DNA of 64,000 bases, from positions 248,001-312,000 of the forward strand of contig CAWDMC010000002.1 in the NCBI GenBank assembly GCA_963803295.1. The letters run 5' to 3'. This document shows, piece by piece, positions 36,059 to 45,721 of the stretch. The stretch is from CAWDMC01 sp963803295 (GTDB lineage Bacteria > Acidobacteriota > Terriglobia > UBA7540). Under the pieces are notes generated by a model. It was not told the DNA's origin and made no database searches. It saw only the letters and a list, made by a program, of their open reading frames with translations. A program made the translations under genes and the position numbers. Every line of letters begins with the position of its first letter. Position 1 is the stretch's first letter.

Positions 36059-36631
36059 ATGCAAAGGAGTTGGCGGCAAGGCTTGGACCTCGACAACAAG
36101 GTCATCTACATCCGGCTCGCTCTCTACAACTATCAAGAGCACGAACCGAAAGGGCACCGGCAGAAGCATCCGATCCCACTCACGGACGCGGAGGTACGGT
36201 GGCTCAAGAACTACCGTAAACGGACACCCGAAGCAACGGGTGAAGATTGGGTCTTCCCGTTACCAACCTGGAACGATCGGCGCACGCCCCGGCCGGAACT
36301 CCAGGTTAATGGCCAGTATCCGCTCGATGAACAGCACGCTCTACGCTGCGGGCTGGCAAAGGTCGAGAGTCAGGTGGGTTGCAAACTGGGATGGCATCTC
36401 CTTCGTCACTGGGCCGAGACCTTTTGGTACTACGAAGGCGTTCCGCTCAAGGTGATCCAAGCGCGACTTGGCATGGGGATATCCGCACAACCCCTGACGT
36501 GGTATATCGAGTGCGTTCCCGCGGAAGAGCTACGAGGAGCGGAGACTGCTTCGTATCTCGTCCAGCAGCTACTCAGGCAGTCAGTTCCTGGGGGTCAAAT
36601 CCCCGGACTGTCCTCGCAGGTGTCGTCGTAA
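36059..36631 (+). pseudogene. tyrosine integrase, C-terminal catalytic part
   Basis: 190 residues homologous to the catalytic domain of phage/ICE integrases: DLDNKVIYIRLALYNYQEHE and HPIPLTDAEVRWLKNY, then GWHLLRHWAETFWYYEGVPL (His-x-x-Arg) and KVIQARLGMGISAQPLTWYI with the probable catalytic Tyr. The catalytic Lys/beta-hairpin region is visible, but the N-terminal arm, core-binding domain and first catalytic Arg are missing, and the helix position GHxxxxxT is altered. It ends 51 bases before tRNA-Ser, the usual place for an integrase at its attachment site. Confidence 0.7.
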
Positions 36632-36681
36632 ACGTTGACAAGGGACAGCGATTGAGGATAAGTTATTGAAACAACAGCCGC

Positions 36682-36774
<93 letters not shown>

Positions 36775-36974
36775 GGTTCCACAATCCCGATCGCTTACCA
36801 ATTATTGAATCGCGGCAGCCTTGGCGGACAGTTGACCGTCTAGTGTCCCGATCGTGTCCGATTGCATTCGGCTCGATTCTTCGATCCGGTTTTCGATCTT
36901 CGCCATCGCATGCCGAACGCCGGCAGCCGCAGTCTTGATGTAGTGGTAGTCACTACGTTGCGTATTTGGCGAGA

Positions 36975-37818
36975 TTAGCGCTCGTCGAATGGGACCGTAT
37001 GTTCAGACTGTAGTTCCAGGCCGGCGGGTGTGGTCTTGTAGATGGCCTCGAATCTCGGGGGCGTTCGCTTGTGGGCGGTGTCCTCGACAAAATCCTTTAG
37101 CTTCACATAACGCACCTGTACCCAGTTGGTTCCCACGTTGATGCGCGCGTCGTAGAGGTCCTGAATCTGCCACAGGCTTTGGAGCGACTTGCCGTCAAAC
37201 TGGTAGAGAACAGCGCCAGTGCGCGGCTGGCTGAGGCCCAGCCGCTTGCCATAAGCAACGAACCAGAAATCGCCGGAGGCGGGCTGGTCGAGGAAGGCGT
37301 AGGATATGTCGTAGTGCGGCAGATAATGGGTTAGCGCCACCTGCTGGTAACTGCCGCCAACAGGCCGGTAGAGAGCGATGGTATTGACGCGGTACTGGTC
37401 GGTCCAGCCCAGCGTCCAACCAACGCCGATGAGGGGTGCGCCCTTCCAGGTGACCGCGAAGGTCTTTGGCCACGAATAGAGCGGATAGTGCAGCAGACCA
37501 AAGTCGGCTTCGAGTTCGCGCCGTACCATCACGTCGGCCGAGAGGCCGGAATCCGGCAGGCTATTCTTGGGGAGATTTGCGTCTATCCAATCGCCGATGT
37601 GGCTCGAGCACCAGCTTATCGATCTCAGCGGTGATGGGCTCCGAATCGTCGATCATTACCCCGTAGAGCTTTTGGGCGAGGTAATTCACGCGGCCCGGCA
37701 GATCGGTGGGCGGCCCGGCGGGCCGCTTCTTCTTGGCCGTCAGCGTCGCGGGGTTCACGAGCGTTGGGAGAGCGAGAAGGGCCAGCAAGAGGATCTTGTT
37801 CGAGAGCAGCCAACGCAT
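36975..37818 (-). pseudogene. secreted protein of unknown function, frameshifted
   Basis: The N-terminal frame (37818-37605) has a signal peptide (MRWLLSNKILLLALLALPTL) and a lysine/proline stretch, then GVMIDDSEPITAEIDKLVLE. Near 37600 the frame must shift by one base to continue IGDWIDANLP and the 185-residue remainder (VTWKGAPLIGVGWTLGWTDQ, HYLPHYDISYAFLDQPASGD, WVQVRYVKLKDFVEDTAHKR). Joined, it is a beta-rich exported protein of about 280 residues. A single shift in an otherwise clean gene could be a real mutation or a sequence error. Confidence 0.55.
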
Positions 37819-37892
37819 AAGGATCCGGCAATGAGTGACCGAGCGACCGCAGGGGATTGGCGGGGCCGGTCTCAGTTGTCACTGCTCTTATA

Positions 37893-38357
37893 CTATTTAC
37901 CGGAGTCCTTGGGGAAGTCAATGACGCACATCAAGCCCAGCTTCTCATGATTGCCGCAGGCCACATCCATGGCGCGAAAACGCCGGGCCAAGGACGCCCC
38001 GGTGATGCGGCCGGCTCGGCTGCCCGTCGTCGATGAGAAATGCCGCATCACGTCGGGCGAATCCAGATAGCCGGCGCACATGACTTCGCCCTCCAGTGCT
38101 ACCTTGGAATCGTAGCGCAGGATTCGATCCAGAGGATTGCTGCCATCCGTGCCGATATGCGAGAGGTGGGCGAAGCGGGTCTGGTCCTCCAGGTGATTCC
38201 CTGGCGTGCCCGGGACTGCGAGATTTGCGAAGGCTAGATCCAGGTTCGCCGGGCCGTACCGGGACTCGACCCTGACCAGGTTCAACGACGAAACTGAAGA
38301 GGCCGATCCACGGGCAAAGAGATCGGGGCGTAGCAAGGAGAGATCAGCGTTTGTCAC
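37893..38357 (-). CDS. hypothetical protein
   Basis: 154 residues from a GTG at 38357. No signal peptide, membrane segment or known motif; one region reads LEGEVMCAGYLDSPDVMRHF. Nearby genes give no hint. It may be the C-terminal part of a larger lost protein, since the start is weak. Confidence 0.35.
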   Translation of the reverse strand: MTNADLSLLRPDLFARGSASSVSSLNLVRVESRYGPANLDLAFANLAVPGTPGNHLEDQTRFAHLSHIGTDGSNPLDRILRYDSKVALEGEVMCAGYLDSPDVMRHFSSTTGSRAGRITGASLARRFRAMDVACGNHEKLGLMCVIDFPKDSGK

Positions 38358-38401
38358 CTACTAGCCTGGCCCGAATTTCACATGAGGCAGAACGGGGCGG
38401 G

Positions 38402-38460
38402 CTCAGCGGCAGTAGATCCAAAGCCCGGTCGGAGAGAGACCGGGCTTGACTCTGCTGAGG
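38402..38460 (-). terminator. hairpin, probable terminator of the excisionase-like gene
   Basis: AGCCCGGTC (38422-38430) pairs with GACCGGGCT (38438-38446), and an outer CTCAGC/GCTGAG pair extends the stem. On the minus strand it follows the stop of the gene at 38476 and is trailed by a short T-run (CTTTGG). Confidence 0.5.
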
Positions 38461-38475
38461 CTAGCTGCAGTCGGC

Positions 38476-38742
38476 TTAGATCCTCTCTCCGGCCAGGCAC
38501 TGTTTAATCAGATCCTCGATGACCGGCCACGGGATATAAATCTTCAGTCCGACTCGGATCGAATGAATTTTGCCGCTTGTCAGCCAACGATAAAAGGTGG
38601 CTCGCGAGACGGCCCCGCCGGTCCTCGCATTCAGGATCCGCCACGCGTTCTGGGGTACAAGCATGGGCATTCCCCCGGCCATCGGTCGCGACCCCGGACC
38701 GGCAGCGTCGCTCGTCGCCCTTTCGGGCAAGTTCGCAGTCAT
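38476..38742 (-). CDS. excisionase-like HTH DNA-binding protein
   Basis: 88 residues with AGGAGG before the ATG. The centre has AVSRATFYRWLTSGKIHSIRVG followed by IYIPWPVIEDLIKQCL, the MerR/excisionase-type winged helix that reads a DNA site and a beta wing. Small proteins of this type accompany mobile elements or act as recombination directionality factors. The product has no enzymatic part. It probably forms an operon with the 140-residue gene at 38778. Confidence 0.6.
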   Translation of the reverse strand: MTANLPERATSDAAGPGSRPMAGGMPMLVPQNAWRILNARTGGAVSRATFYRWLTSGKIHSIRVGLKIYIPWPVIEDLIKQCLAGERI

Positions 38743-38777
38743 GGTGTGGACCTCCTTGCCTGTGAGTAGAACTTGCG

Positions 38778-39200
38778 CTACGCTGCACCTTCCAGGAAAT
38801 TCTCCCGGAGTTTCGAGAGACGCCGCTTGTCGTCAGGACGGGGTTCGTCCTCCCCTTCAACTACACCGAACTTGGCGCGGTCGAGAAGCAGCATGGATGG
38901 CTGGCAGGAACGGAAGAGCGCCGGTTCGCGATCCTGCCGGCAATGTTGGCGGCACTGGCGAGATTCTGGCCACGCTGCTGGAAACACACATCCTTTCTCG
39001 GAGCATTGCGGAATCGAGGCGTAAAGTGAAGAACGTTCCGGCTTCTTCGCCGGAGGAATATGAAGGGCGCCGTTGCGGACCTCAATTAAGGCTGGAATCG
39101 GCAGCGACTGCGATGACTGTCCTGGTTTGGAAATAGATGGCGTAGGCTCGGACACCGCTGGAATCCGCAGCAATCCGAGATAGTCTGATGTTCCTGTCAT
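38778..39200 (-). CDS. conserved hypothetical protein with Cys-rich central motif
   Basis: 140 residues from ATG 39200 with AAGGAG upstream. A Pro/Ser-rich N-terminus leads into SIPQCSEKGCVFPAAWPESR and QCRQHCRQDREPALFRSCQP, a Cys/His cluster that could bind zinc, and a C-terminal helix DDKRRLSKLRENFLEGAA. I recognise the general pattern as recurrent in Acidobacteriota accessory DNA but know no function. It sits in line with the excisionase-like gene 36 bases downstream. Confidence 0.5.
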   Translation of the reverse strand: MTGTSDYLGLLRIPAVSEPTPSISKPGQSSQSLPIPALIEVRNGALHIPPAKKPERSSLYASIPQCSEKGCVFPAAWPESRQCRQHCRQDREPALFRSCQPSMLLLDRAKFGVVEGEDEPRPDDKRRLSKLRENFLEGAA

Positions 39201-39767
39201 GAGTGACTCCTTGTGTTTGATCGTTTCTGGAGCAACTTGCAGTGCAAGTTGCTCCGAACGCCGCCGGCGGCTGGGCGACTAGGCGCCTGCCTCTGGCAGG
39301 GTGGCCTCGCGCTTACACCTGCCCGCCAACTGGAACTGCACCAGTCGTTTCCGGGAGGTAATGAGCTCAATGGAGGCATGATAGGGAAGAAACCTTGCAG
39401 ACTGGAACACCGACGGTGATAAACTAGCGCGCCAGCACATTCCGGCTTGGCTGGAGCCGGAATGTCAGGTCGCGATCCTGATTGCATTGCCCGGAGATTA
39501 GCGGCAAAGGGAATTCGTGAGATTTTCTCGGTCTTTTCGGAGACCGGTGGACAACGTTGCGTAAGAGAAACGGCAACCCCTTGGAAAGATATGGGATCCA
39601 ATTCTGATATATCGTATGATACGTAGTTAGGTAGTAAACACATAAATCGCGCTTTCTCATGGGCCGCAATCGCTGCCCACGAGAGGCTAGAGCGCTACGT
39701 TGAATGGCTACATACTAGCCTATATGAATGCTTGATGTCAAGTCAAAAATGAGGTAGGCTCGCACCC
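39201..39767. other. intergenic with a 27-bp palindrome
   Basis: Holds a near-perfect palindrome at 39229-39255 (GGAGCAACTTGCA, G, TGCAAGTTGCTCC) just upstream of the 38778-39200 gene, suited to an operator. It also holds an AT-rich stretch at 39590-39760 that likely contains the promoter of the XRE-type regulator. The minus-strand open frame 39197-39643 has no coding signs. Confidence 0.55.
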
Positions 39768-40292
39768 ATGGCTGAATTAAATCCTTCTAAAGTCATTCGC
39801 AGGGTTCGCCAACGTTTGCAGCTCAGTCAGGAAAGTCTGGCCCGAGTGCTCAACGCTACCAAGGGTGCGATCCAACATTGGGAGCGGGGCCGCAACAATC
39901 CCGACTTGGCGCGCTTACTCGCGCTCAGAGAGATCTCCCCTCCCGGCGCCGAACGTAAGGAACTGGATTCTCTAATCAGGCGCACGCAGTCACTGGTTGC
40001 GCCTTTGCCCAGTGCTGGAGCGGGTGTAAAAGGGCGCGCTGACAGCAAAGGCCAGCATTTGGGCGACGTCTATGCCGAGCAACTAGGCTCCCACACCCTG
40101 CGCCGCGAGAACTTACGGCTGCGGCGACAGGTGACGCGTCTCGAAGACTCGGCAAGACGGAAGGCGGAGCAGGTTCGCTTGCTTGAGGATCTCGTCAAGG
40201 ACCTGGAGCGCGAGATCGCCGGGCTACGACCGAAACCTGCGCCAGCCACGTCCGATGCACCCGGCGATTCTGCCGGTGCTGTTGTAGCCTAG
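39768..40292 (+). CDS. XRE-family transcription regulator with C-terminal coiled coil
   Basis: 174 residues. The N-terminal Cro/C1-type helix-turn-helix is clear (VIRRVRQRLQLSQESLARVL, NATKGAIQHWERGRNNPDLA). From about residue 95 a long heptad-rich region (RRENLRLRRQVTRLEDSARR, VRLLEDLVKDLEREIAGLRP) predicts a coiled coil for dimerisation. The Ala/Pro-rich tail is probably disordered. The gene stands alone; targets unknown. It could bind the palindrome at 39229-39255, but that is a guess from proximity. Confidence 0.75.
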   Translation: MAELNPSKVIRRVRQRLQLSQESLARVLNATKGAIQHWERGRNNPDLARLLALREISPPGAERKELDSLIRRTQSLVAPLPSAGAGVKGRADSKGQHLGDVYAEQLGSHTLRRENLRLRRQVTRLEDSARRKAEQVRLLEDLVKDLEREIAGLRPKPAPATSDAPGDSAGAVVA

Positions 40293-40905
40293 GCCTTGTC
40301 CTAAAAGGTGTCCCCGATTCACCTAAAGGGACCGGAAGCCTTGAGAGCAGGCACCGTTGGCGCCACTTTCAAAACCATGGCAAAAAGCTAACCGATTTTG
40401 TTTTAGGTGGTTACAACAAGCAGAAAGTCATACCAGTCCTATTCGCCTTAAACCTCGAACCGCCGACTCCCCAAGGACTGCCGAGAAGCGTCCCCAAGCC
40501 GCTAGCCTCCAGCGGGCCGCCAAGCGATTCCAATTTCCCTCCCAGAACTTTGGCCCCGCACCAAGTGCTTATTGGGCCGCTGCGCCGGGCCATCTGTTCA
40601 CGGCCGTGCCAGGATCATCGAGAAAATCGCAGGCGACCCTGGCCTAGCCAAGTTTCGTGCGCCCTTAGCGTAGGCTAGGCGGTTGGCGGGAGGAATTTCA
40701 AATCCGGGGCGCACCGGCGAAAAGACTTGACGGAGAGCGTCCCTGGACCGGAGCGGTCAGCACGGAAAAGGCGGTTTTACCTTGCGTGAACGTCTGTTTA
40801 TGGATAGAAAAGATAAGCCAACTCGACAGTCGAAAGGCGGCTCTCGTCCAATCTGCGGGGCCTGAGTCTCACGACACCCGCTCCAGCGCTAAATCCAAGC
40901 GGCCC
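40293..40905. other. intergenic, no supportable gene
   Basis: About 610 bases between the converging XRE and BON-domain genes. Short frames on both strands lack motifs. No clear terminator seen. Confidence 0.4.
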
Positions 40906-42014
40906 CTAGCGCTTTAAGGTAACATCGATCGGGGCCTTCACCACGAAGTCGATCTTGGTTTCCGAAGGCACCTTCACTTGTTGTGCTTTCGTGGTCGCCT
41001 GTACCCCTCCCCCGCCCCCGCGCCCACCGCGGATCCAATCGCTGCGCCTTTGCCGCCTCCGGCGATGGCGCCTATGATAGCGCCAAGGGCAGCGCCGCCA
41101 CCCACCGTTTCAGCGGTGCGCTTGCCACGGGATTGTCCTCGCACCGTGTAGTAACTACTGGTCACGTCGTAGGTCGTGCCATTGGCGATAATCGCGGCCA
41201 ATTCAAGCTCCAACATCGATTGTCCCTTCATATGGCCTGCCGCTGCCGATTGCACGAGTCTAACTCGAGCTTCAGCGTCCTGGGGTATTACGAGATGTCC
41301 ATCCACCATTACCGGATTCGAGACAGTGGCCCCGAACTCCTCGCCGGCACTGTTGCGTGCAGAGTCAACCGTATCGGTAAGCCGAACGGAAATGACGGTG
41401 CCGGCCGGAATCGTTAGCTGCAGGGGAGGAGGAGGCGGAGAAGGAGCGGGCGGCGCCGGAGGCGGAGCCGCGGCCGCCTGCTGCGCGCTCCCCTGCGCCG
41501 AAGGCACTTCGGTCGGCAAGGGCTGGGCGTACTGGCCGTTCCCGGATTCTGCCGTGTCCGTGTCCTGACGAATGGCGGGATGTTTTGGCCGCGTTTCCCG
41601 ACGATGCGCAGCGGCAGCTTTCCGCTCCGGTTCGCCCTGCGCCGGCTCCGTTTGCGTAACTGAGGGAGGCTGAGCATTCGCGCTGTCCGTTTCAGAGGTA
41701 ACGCTGAGCTCGTCCATCACCTGCTTTACGCCCTGCGCGGCTTTAGCTATGGCCTCGGCCGAGGAACGCTCCTGGTCGCTTGCCACCGAGCCCGTCAGCA
41801 CTACTACGCCCCTTTGCGCATCCACATGAATGTCACGCTGCTTCAGCTGTGCATCCCGATACAACCGGGCCTGAATGTCCTGAATTATCCCCTTGTCGTC
41901 GCGACCGCCATTACCGCTGGTGTTCAGGAAATCGCAACCGCCGAATACCAGCACTCCCATGATTAGCAACCCCATAACTGCCCGCATTTCCCAACGAGTG
42001 TGGTATGTTTCCAT
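40906..42014 (-). CDS. BON-domain lipoprotein with glycine-zipper C-terminus, one apparent frameshift
   Basis: Starts at ATG 42014 (GGAGG upstream) with a lipoprotein signal (MGLLIMGVLVFGGC). Residues about 40-100 are a BON domain (IIQDIQARLYRDAQLKQRDI, VVVLTGSVASDQERSSAEAI). A Pro/Ala/Ser linker leads to a conserved secretory domain (LTIPAGTVISVRLTDTVDSA, GATVSNPVMVDGHLVIPQDA) and a glycine zipper (GGGAALGAIIGAIAGGGKGA). The open frame stops at 40974, but one base shift in a G-rich run (about 41000-41020) restores the family end VQATTKAQQVKVPSETKIDF and VVKAPIDVTLKR to 40906. The shift sits in a homopolymer, so a sequence error is likely. Envelope or stress role inferred. Confidence 0.7.
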
Positions 42015-42247
42015 GATTAGCCTCCGATCGAGCTCCTCACTAGGCTCCCTCTGGCGGTTGGATTCAGGCCATGCCCGGAGGGATGTATAGGAAGGAAGAC
42101 TAGTCTAAGGCTTAACAGAGGTGAAGTCGAGAACTGATGCGGTGTTAATGGCGAATCTGCGCGACAGGCCCTCGAAGGGCCTCGAAGGGTTGCGCCCGCC
42201 AACACACCGCCTAAGCATGCTAAAATTGACGCTTTCCGAGCCTGTGC

Positions 42248-43003
42248 ATGAGCTGCATCTTCTTGAGCATCGTTATTCCGGTTTACAACGAAGCCGAAAA
42301 TGTTCTACCACTGGTGGAGCGCCTGCAATCCGCCCTGAACGGCTGGAACGGGCAACTTGAATTCATCTTCGTAGATGACGGCAGCACCGACTCGACCCTG
42401 GCTTCGCTTCGCAGCGCGCAACGCGCAGATTCGCGCATCCGCATCGTGCATTTCCGATGCAATCTTGGTCAGACGGCAGCGATGGCGGCCGGATTTCGTT
42501 TGGCCCAAGGTAAGGCCGTTGCCACCATCGATGGCGATCTGCAGAACGATCCGGCAGAGATTCCCCGCCTGGCAGCGATGCTCGATCAATGGGATGCAGT
42601 TTGCGGCGTCCGGGTTCAGCGGCACGATACGCTGCTGAAGCGGGTGAGTTCACGCATCGGGAATGGCTTTCGTAATTGGGTGACCGGCGATGATATCGTG
42701 GATACCGGATGCACGCTCAAGGCTTATCGCCGCGCCTGCCTTGATCGCCTGGAACTGTTTCAAGGTATGCACCGGTTTCTGCCCACCCTGCTCAAGATGC
42801 ACGGATTCAGGGTGGCTCAGGTTCCGGTGAGTCATCACCCTCGTCTTCGCGGCCAAACGAAGTATGGAACCTGGAGACGGCTGGTGAAAGGTCTGGGCGA
42901 TGTATGGGCTGTGCGCTGGATGAAGAAGAACTACATCGACTATCACTCGATGATGCAAGTTCTGGATGCGGAGGAACCGGTTGCCGGCGAGGGTAGAAGA
43001 TAA
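42248..43003 (+). CDS. family 2 glycosyltransferase (dolichyl/undecaprenyl-phosphate type)
   Basis: 251 residues, GT-A fold. Motifs: LSIVIPVYNEAENVLPLVER at the start, FIFVDDGSTDSTL, VATIDGDLQNDPAEIP (the DxD-like Asp cluster) and NWVTGDDIVDTGCTLKAYRR, GMHRFLPTLLKMHGFRVAQV. This pattern is typical of polyprenyl-phosphate sugar transferases that transfer a sugar from a nucleotide to a lipid carrier. Unlike many of these, it has no C-terminal membrane helices, so it is a soluble or peripheral form. asnB starts 37 bases downstream, so they are probably cotranscribed. Confidence 0.88.
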   Translation: MSCIFLSIVIPVYNEAENVLPLVERLQSALNGWNGQLEFIFVDDGSTDSTLASLRSAQRADSRIRIVHFRCNLGQTAAMAAGFRLAQGKAVATIDGDLQNDPAEIPRLAAMLDQWDAVCGVRVQRHDTLLKRVSSRIGNGFRNWVTGDDIVDTGCTLKAYRRACLDRLELFQGMHRFLPTLLKMHGFRVAQVPVSHHPRLRGQTKYGTWRRLVKGLGDVWAVRWMKKNYIDYHSMMQVLDAEEPVAGEGRR

Positions 43004-43040
43004 AGAACCAAATCAGCCCTGATCCCCTAACCCTTCTCAC

Positions 43041-44981
43041 GTGTGTGGAATCTGCGGAATTCTTAACCTCGCCCTCGAACCCGCGCTTCACCGGGACCGC
43101 ATCACTGCCATGTCCGGACGGCTGCGGCATCGTGGTCCGGATAGCGACGGGACTTTTCTGTTACCCCACCTTGCCCTGGCCATTCGCCGGCTGAGTATCA
43201 TTGATCTGGCCACCGGAGATCAACCTCTCTCGAACGAGACCGGTGAAGTCACCCTGGTGTTCAACGGCGAGATCTATAACTACCGCGAGCTGCGCTCGCA
43301 GTTAATCGATCGCGGCCACTGTTTTCGCACTCATGCGGACGGTGAGGTCATCGCCCATCTCTACGAAGATGCCGGGACCGATTTTGTACGTGATCTGAAC
43401 GGCATGTTTGCGATCGCCCTATGGGACGCGCGTGCCCGCCGTCTGGTGTTGGCGCGCGATCGGGCGGGTGAGAAGCCCCTCTATTACTGGACCGGCGGCG
43501 GCACGTTGGTGTTTGCCTCCGAGATCAAATCGATCCTCGAGTATCCGGGCGTTAGCCGTGATCTCGATCCAGTGGCGGTCAGCCAATACTTCGCCCACGG
43601 GTACTTTCCCGCTCCGGCGAGCGTCTTCTCGGCAATCCAAAAAGTGCCGGCGGCGCATGTAGTGGTCATCGAGAATGGCCAGAGCCGCCTGGAGCGTTAC
43701 TGGGATCTGCGGAATCACTTGCGTCCGCCCCAATCGCCCCGTCTGAGCCGCGATCAGCAGCAAGAAGCGATACACGAGCTGCAGACCCGGCTTCGTCAGG
43801 CGGCAGAATCGCGCCTGGTGAGCGATGTGCCTCTCGGCGTCTTTTTAAGTGGCGGCGTCGATTCTTCGACCATCGTCGCCATCATGAGTGAACTCAGCCC
43901 CAAGGTGGAGACGTTCTCGGTGGCGTTTCCGGAGAAATCCTTCAACGAGGAAGACTATGCCCGGCTGGTAGCGCGCCAATTCGGCACCCGGCATCACGTG
44001 CTGCGTGCCGACCGGCAGAGCCTGCGCGAGGCGCTGATCATTCTGGCCGACCACCTGGACGAGCCGCTTGGGGATCCTGCCGTGCTGCCCACCTTTCTGA
44101 TGTCGCGCTTCGCCCGCCAGCATGTCAAGGTGGCGCTGAGCGGCGAGGGATCGGACGAGATCTTCGGAGGCTACCCCACTTACCTGGGCGCGGTGCTGGC
44201 GCGGTATTATCTGAGCCTGCCGAGGCTTGTCCGCCGCCAGGCCTTCGACCGGCTCGCCCACCATCTTGGAGTTTCACCCGGGGCTGTGCCCCTGGGGCTT
44301 TTCGCGCGGAGATTCTTGAGCTACGCCGAACGGCCCGGCGCCGAGCGGCATCTGATCTGGTTCGGCATGTTCCCACCCGATCAGCTTGACCGGCTGATTG
44401 CGCCCGGCTTTCTGGCGAGGGCCAGGTGCGGGCCCGAGGGGAGCAGTCAGCTCAACCTGCCCAGCGCTTGCAGCTTTGCTCCGCTGGGAAGCGTGCTCGA
44501 AGGCGCCTATTTTGACGACGTGCCGGCGGAGATGCTATACCTCGATTTTCGCTTTTACCTGGAGGACAACCTGTTGGTAAAGATCGATCGCGCCAGCATG
44601 GCCTGCTCCCTGGAATTGCGCACACCGTATCTGGACCACCGCTTAATAGAGTTCGCGGCGGGTCAGCCCGCAGATACCAAGGTTCGCCATTTCCGCCTGA
44701 AGTACCTATTGAAGAAAGCGGTGGAGAAATGGCTGCCGCGCCGGATCGTCTATCGGCAGAAGCGCGGTTTCTCCGTGCCGATTGCCGACTGGATGCGCCG
44801 GGAGCTCCGTCCTCTGGTGGATGAAACCTTGGCGCAAGAGCGGCTCCAGCAGGTAGGTATATTCAATGCTCAGTTCGTACGGCAGCTGCTCGATGAACAT
44901 TGGCGAGGAGCGGCAGACCACCGGCGCTTGATCTGGCCGCTACTGATGTTCGAGCTGTGGTATGAACGGTGGGCGAAGTAG
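43041..44981 (+). CDS. asnB: glutamine-dependent asparagine synthase (AsnB type)
   Basis: 646 residues starting with GTG and MCGICGIL. The first Cys after Met removal is the glutaminase nucleophile. The N-terminal Ntn domain has RLRHRGPDSDGTF, FNGEIYNYRELR and the DRAGEKPLYYW segment. The synthase domain has VPLGVFLSGGVDSSTIVAIM, the PP-loop that activates aspartate with ATP, then ALSGEGSDEIFGGYPTYLGA. In glycan clusters such proteins often amidate sugars or peptides instead of making free Asn. Given the GT2 gene upstream and the Tgl-like gene downstream, that is plausible here. Confidence 0.93.
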   Translation: MCGICGILNLALEPALHRDRITAMSGRLRHRGPDSDGTFLLPHLALAIRRLSIIDLATGDQPLSNETGEVTLVFNGEIYNYRELRSQLIDRGHCFRTHADGEVIAHLYEDAGTDFVRDLNGMFAIALWDARARRLVLARDRAGEKPLYYWTGGGTLVFASEIKSILEYPGVSRDLDPVAVSQYFAHGYFPAPASVFSAIQKVPAAHVVVIENGQSRLERYWDLRNHLRPPQSPRLSRDQQQEAIHELQTRLRQAAESRLVSDVPLGVFLSGGVDSSTIVAIMSELSPKVETFSVAFPEKSFNEEDYARLVARQFGTRHHVLRADRQSLREALIILADHLDEPLGDPAVLPTFLMSRFARQHVKVALSGEGSDEIFGGYPTYLGAVLARYYLSLPRLVRRQAFDRLAHHLGVSPGAVPLGLFARRFLSYAERPGAERHLIWFGMFPPDQLDRLIAPGFLARARCGPEGSSQLNLPSACSFAPLGSVLEGAYFDDVPAEMLYLDFRFYLEDNLLVKIDRASMACSLELRTPYLDHRLIEFAAGQPADTKVRHFRLKYLLKKAVEKWLPRRIVYRQKRGFSVPIADWMRRELRPLVDETLAQERLQQVGIFNAQFVRQLLDEHWRGAADHRRLIWPLLMFELWYERWAK

Positions 44982-44986
44982 GGGCG

Positions 44987-45721
44987 ATGAAGTCACCCAC
45001 GGTCGCACCACGCAAGAGGCCAGGTACGCCGCTCGGGCCTGATCGACACTTGCTGGACAAACGCCCGGCTTGGCGTGCACCTCATCCCGAGGATTTTCGA
45101 TCGGAAGAATGGCGGATCGTCCAAGAGAGGTGCACTCCGGCGGACGTGCAGGATTATCTGCGTTCGCTGCCGTACAATTGGGAGAAAGACGGCGAGACGC
45201 TGCGTACGTTTCGTGGCGTGGTGAAGCACAGCAGCGCCCATTGCCTCGAGGCCGCTCTTGCCGCCGCCACCATTCTCGAGCAGCACGGTTATCCGCCCCT
45301 GCTTCTGGATCTGGAGTCACGAGACCTTCTAGACCACGTGCTCTTTCTCTTCCGTGAGTACGGCAACAGCGGCGGCTGGGGCACGGTGGCGCGTTCGCGT
45401 GACTTCGGATTGCATGGCCGCAAACCGGTGTTTCGCAGCCTGCGGCATCTGGTGATGACCTACGTGGATCCTTACGTCGACCCCACCGCGCGCATCATCG
45501 GCTACGGCGTCCTCGACCTGCGCACGATCCATCGCCCGGATTGGCGGCTGTCCTCAGGAAATGTCTGGAAGATCGTGCGGGCCCTCATCCACATGCCCCA
45601 TCTGCCGCTCAAAACCTCTGAGCGGCGCCATCAGCGTGTGCTAAAGCAATTCGTCGAGTTTAAGCGCAAATTTCCTGGCCGCCCGGTTGATTTCTATCCC
45701 GATCAGGATCAATGGCTGTAG
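44987..45721 (+). CDS. transglutaminase-like protein, asnB cluster
   Basis: 244 residues from ATG 44987; a GTG at 44969 overlapping asnB is the alternative start. Central KHSSAHCLEAALAAATILEQ with a Cys after SSAH, then DLESRDLLDHVLFLFREYGN with His, resembles the Cys-His pair of transglutaminase/cysteine-protease folds. It is followed by the conserved-looking GWGTVARSRDFGLHGRKPVF and a basic C-terminus. The close spacing puts it in the GT2-asnB operon, so it may modify or cross-link the product of those enzymes. No known function; the fold call is tentative. Confidence 0.5.
   Translation: MKSPTVAPRKRPGTPLGPDRHLLDKRPAWRAPHPEDFRSEEWRIVQERCTPADVQDYLRSLPYNWEKDGETLRTFRGVVKHSSAHCLEAALAAATILEQHGYPPLLLDLESRDLLDHVLFLFREYGNSGGWGTVARSRDFGLHGRKPVFRSLRHLVMTYVDPYVDPTARIIGYGVLDLRTIHRPDWRLSSGNVWKIVRALIHMPHLPLKTSERRHQRVLKQFVEFKRKFPGRPVDFYPDQDQWL

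Noticed and set aside
39197..39643. 148-residue minus-strand ORF ending next to the 38778-39200 gene
   Set aside because: No ribosome-binding site or protein-like composition; the ATGA overlap with the next start looks accidental.
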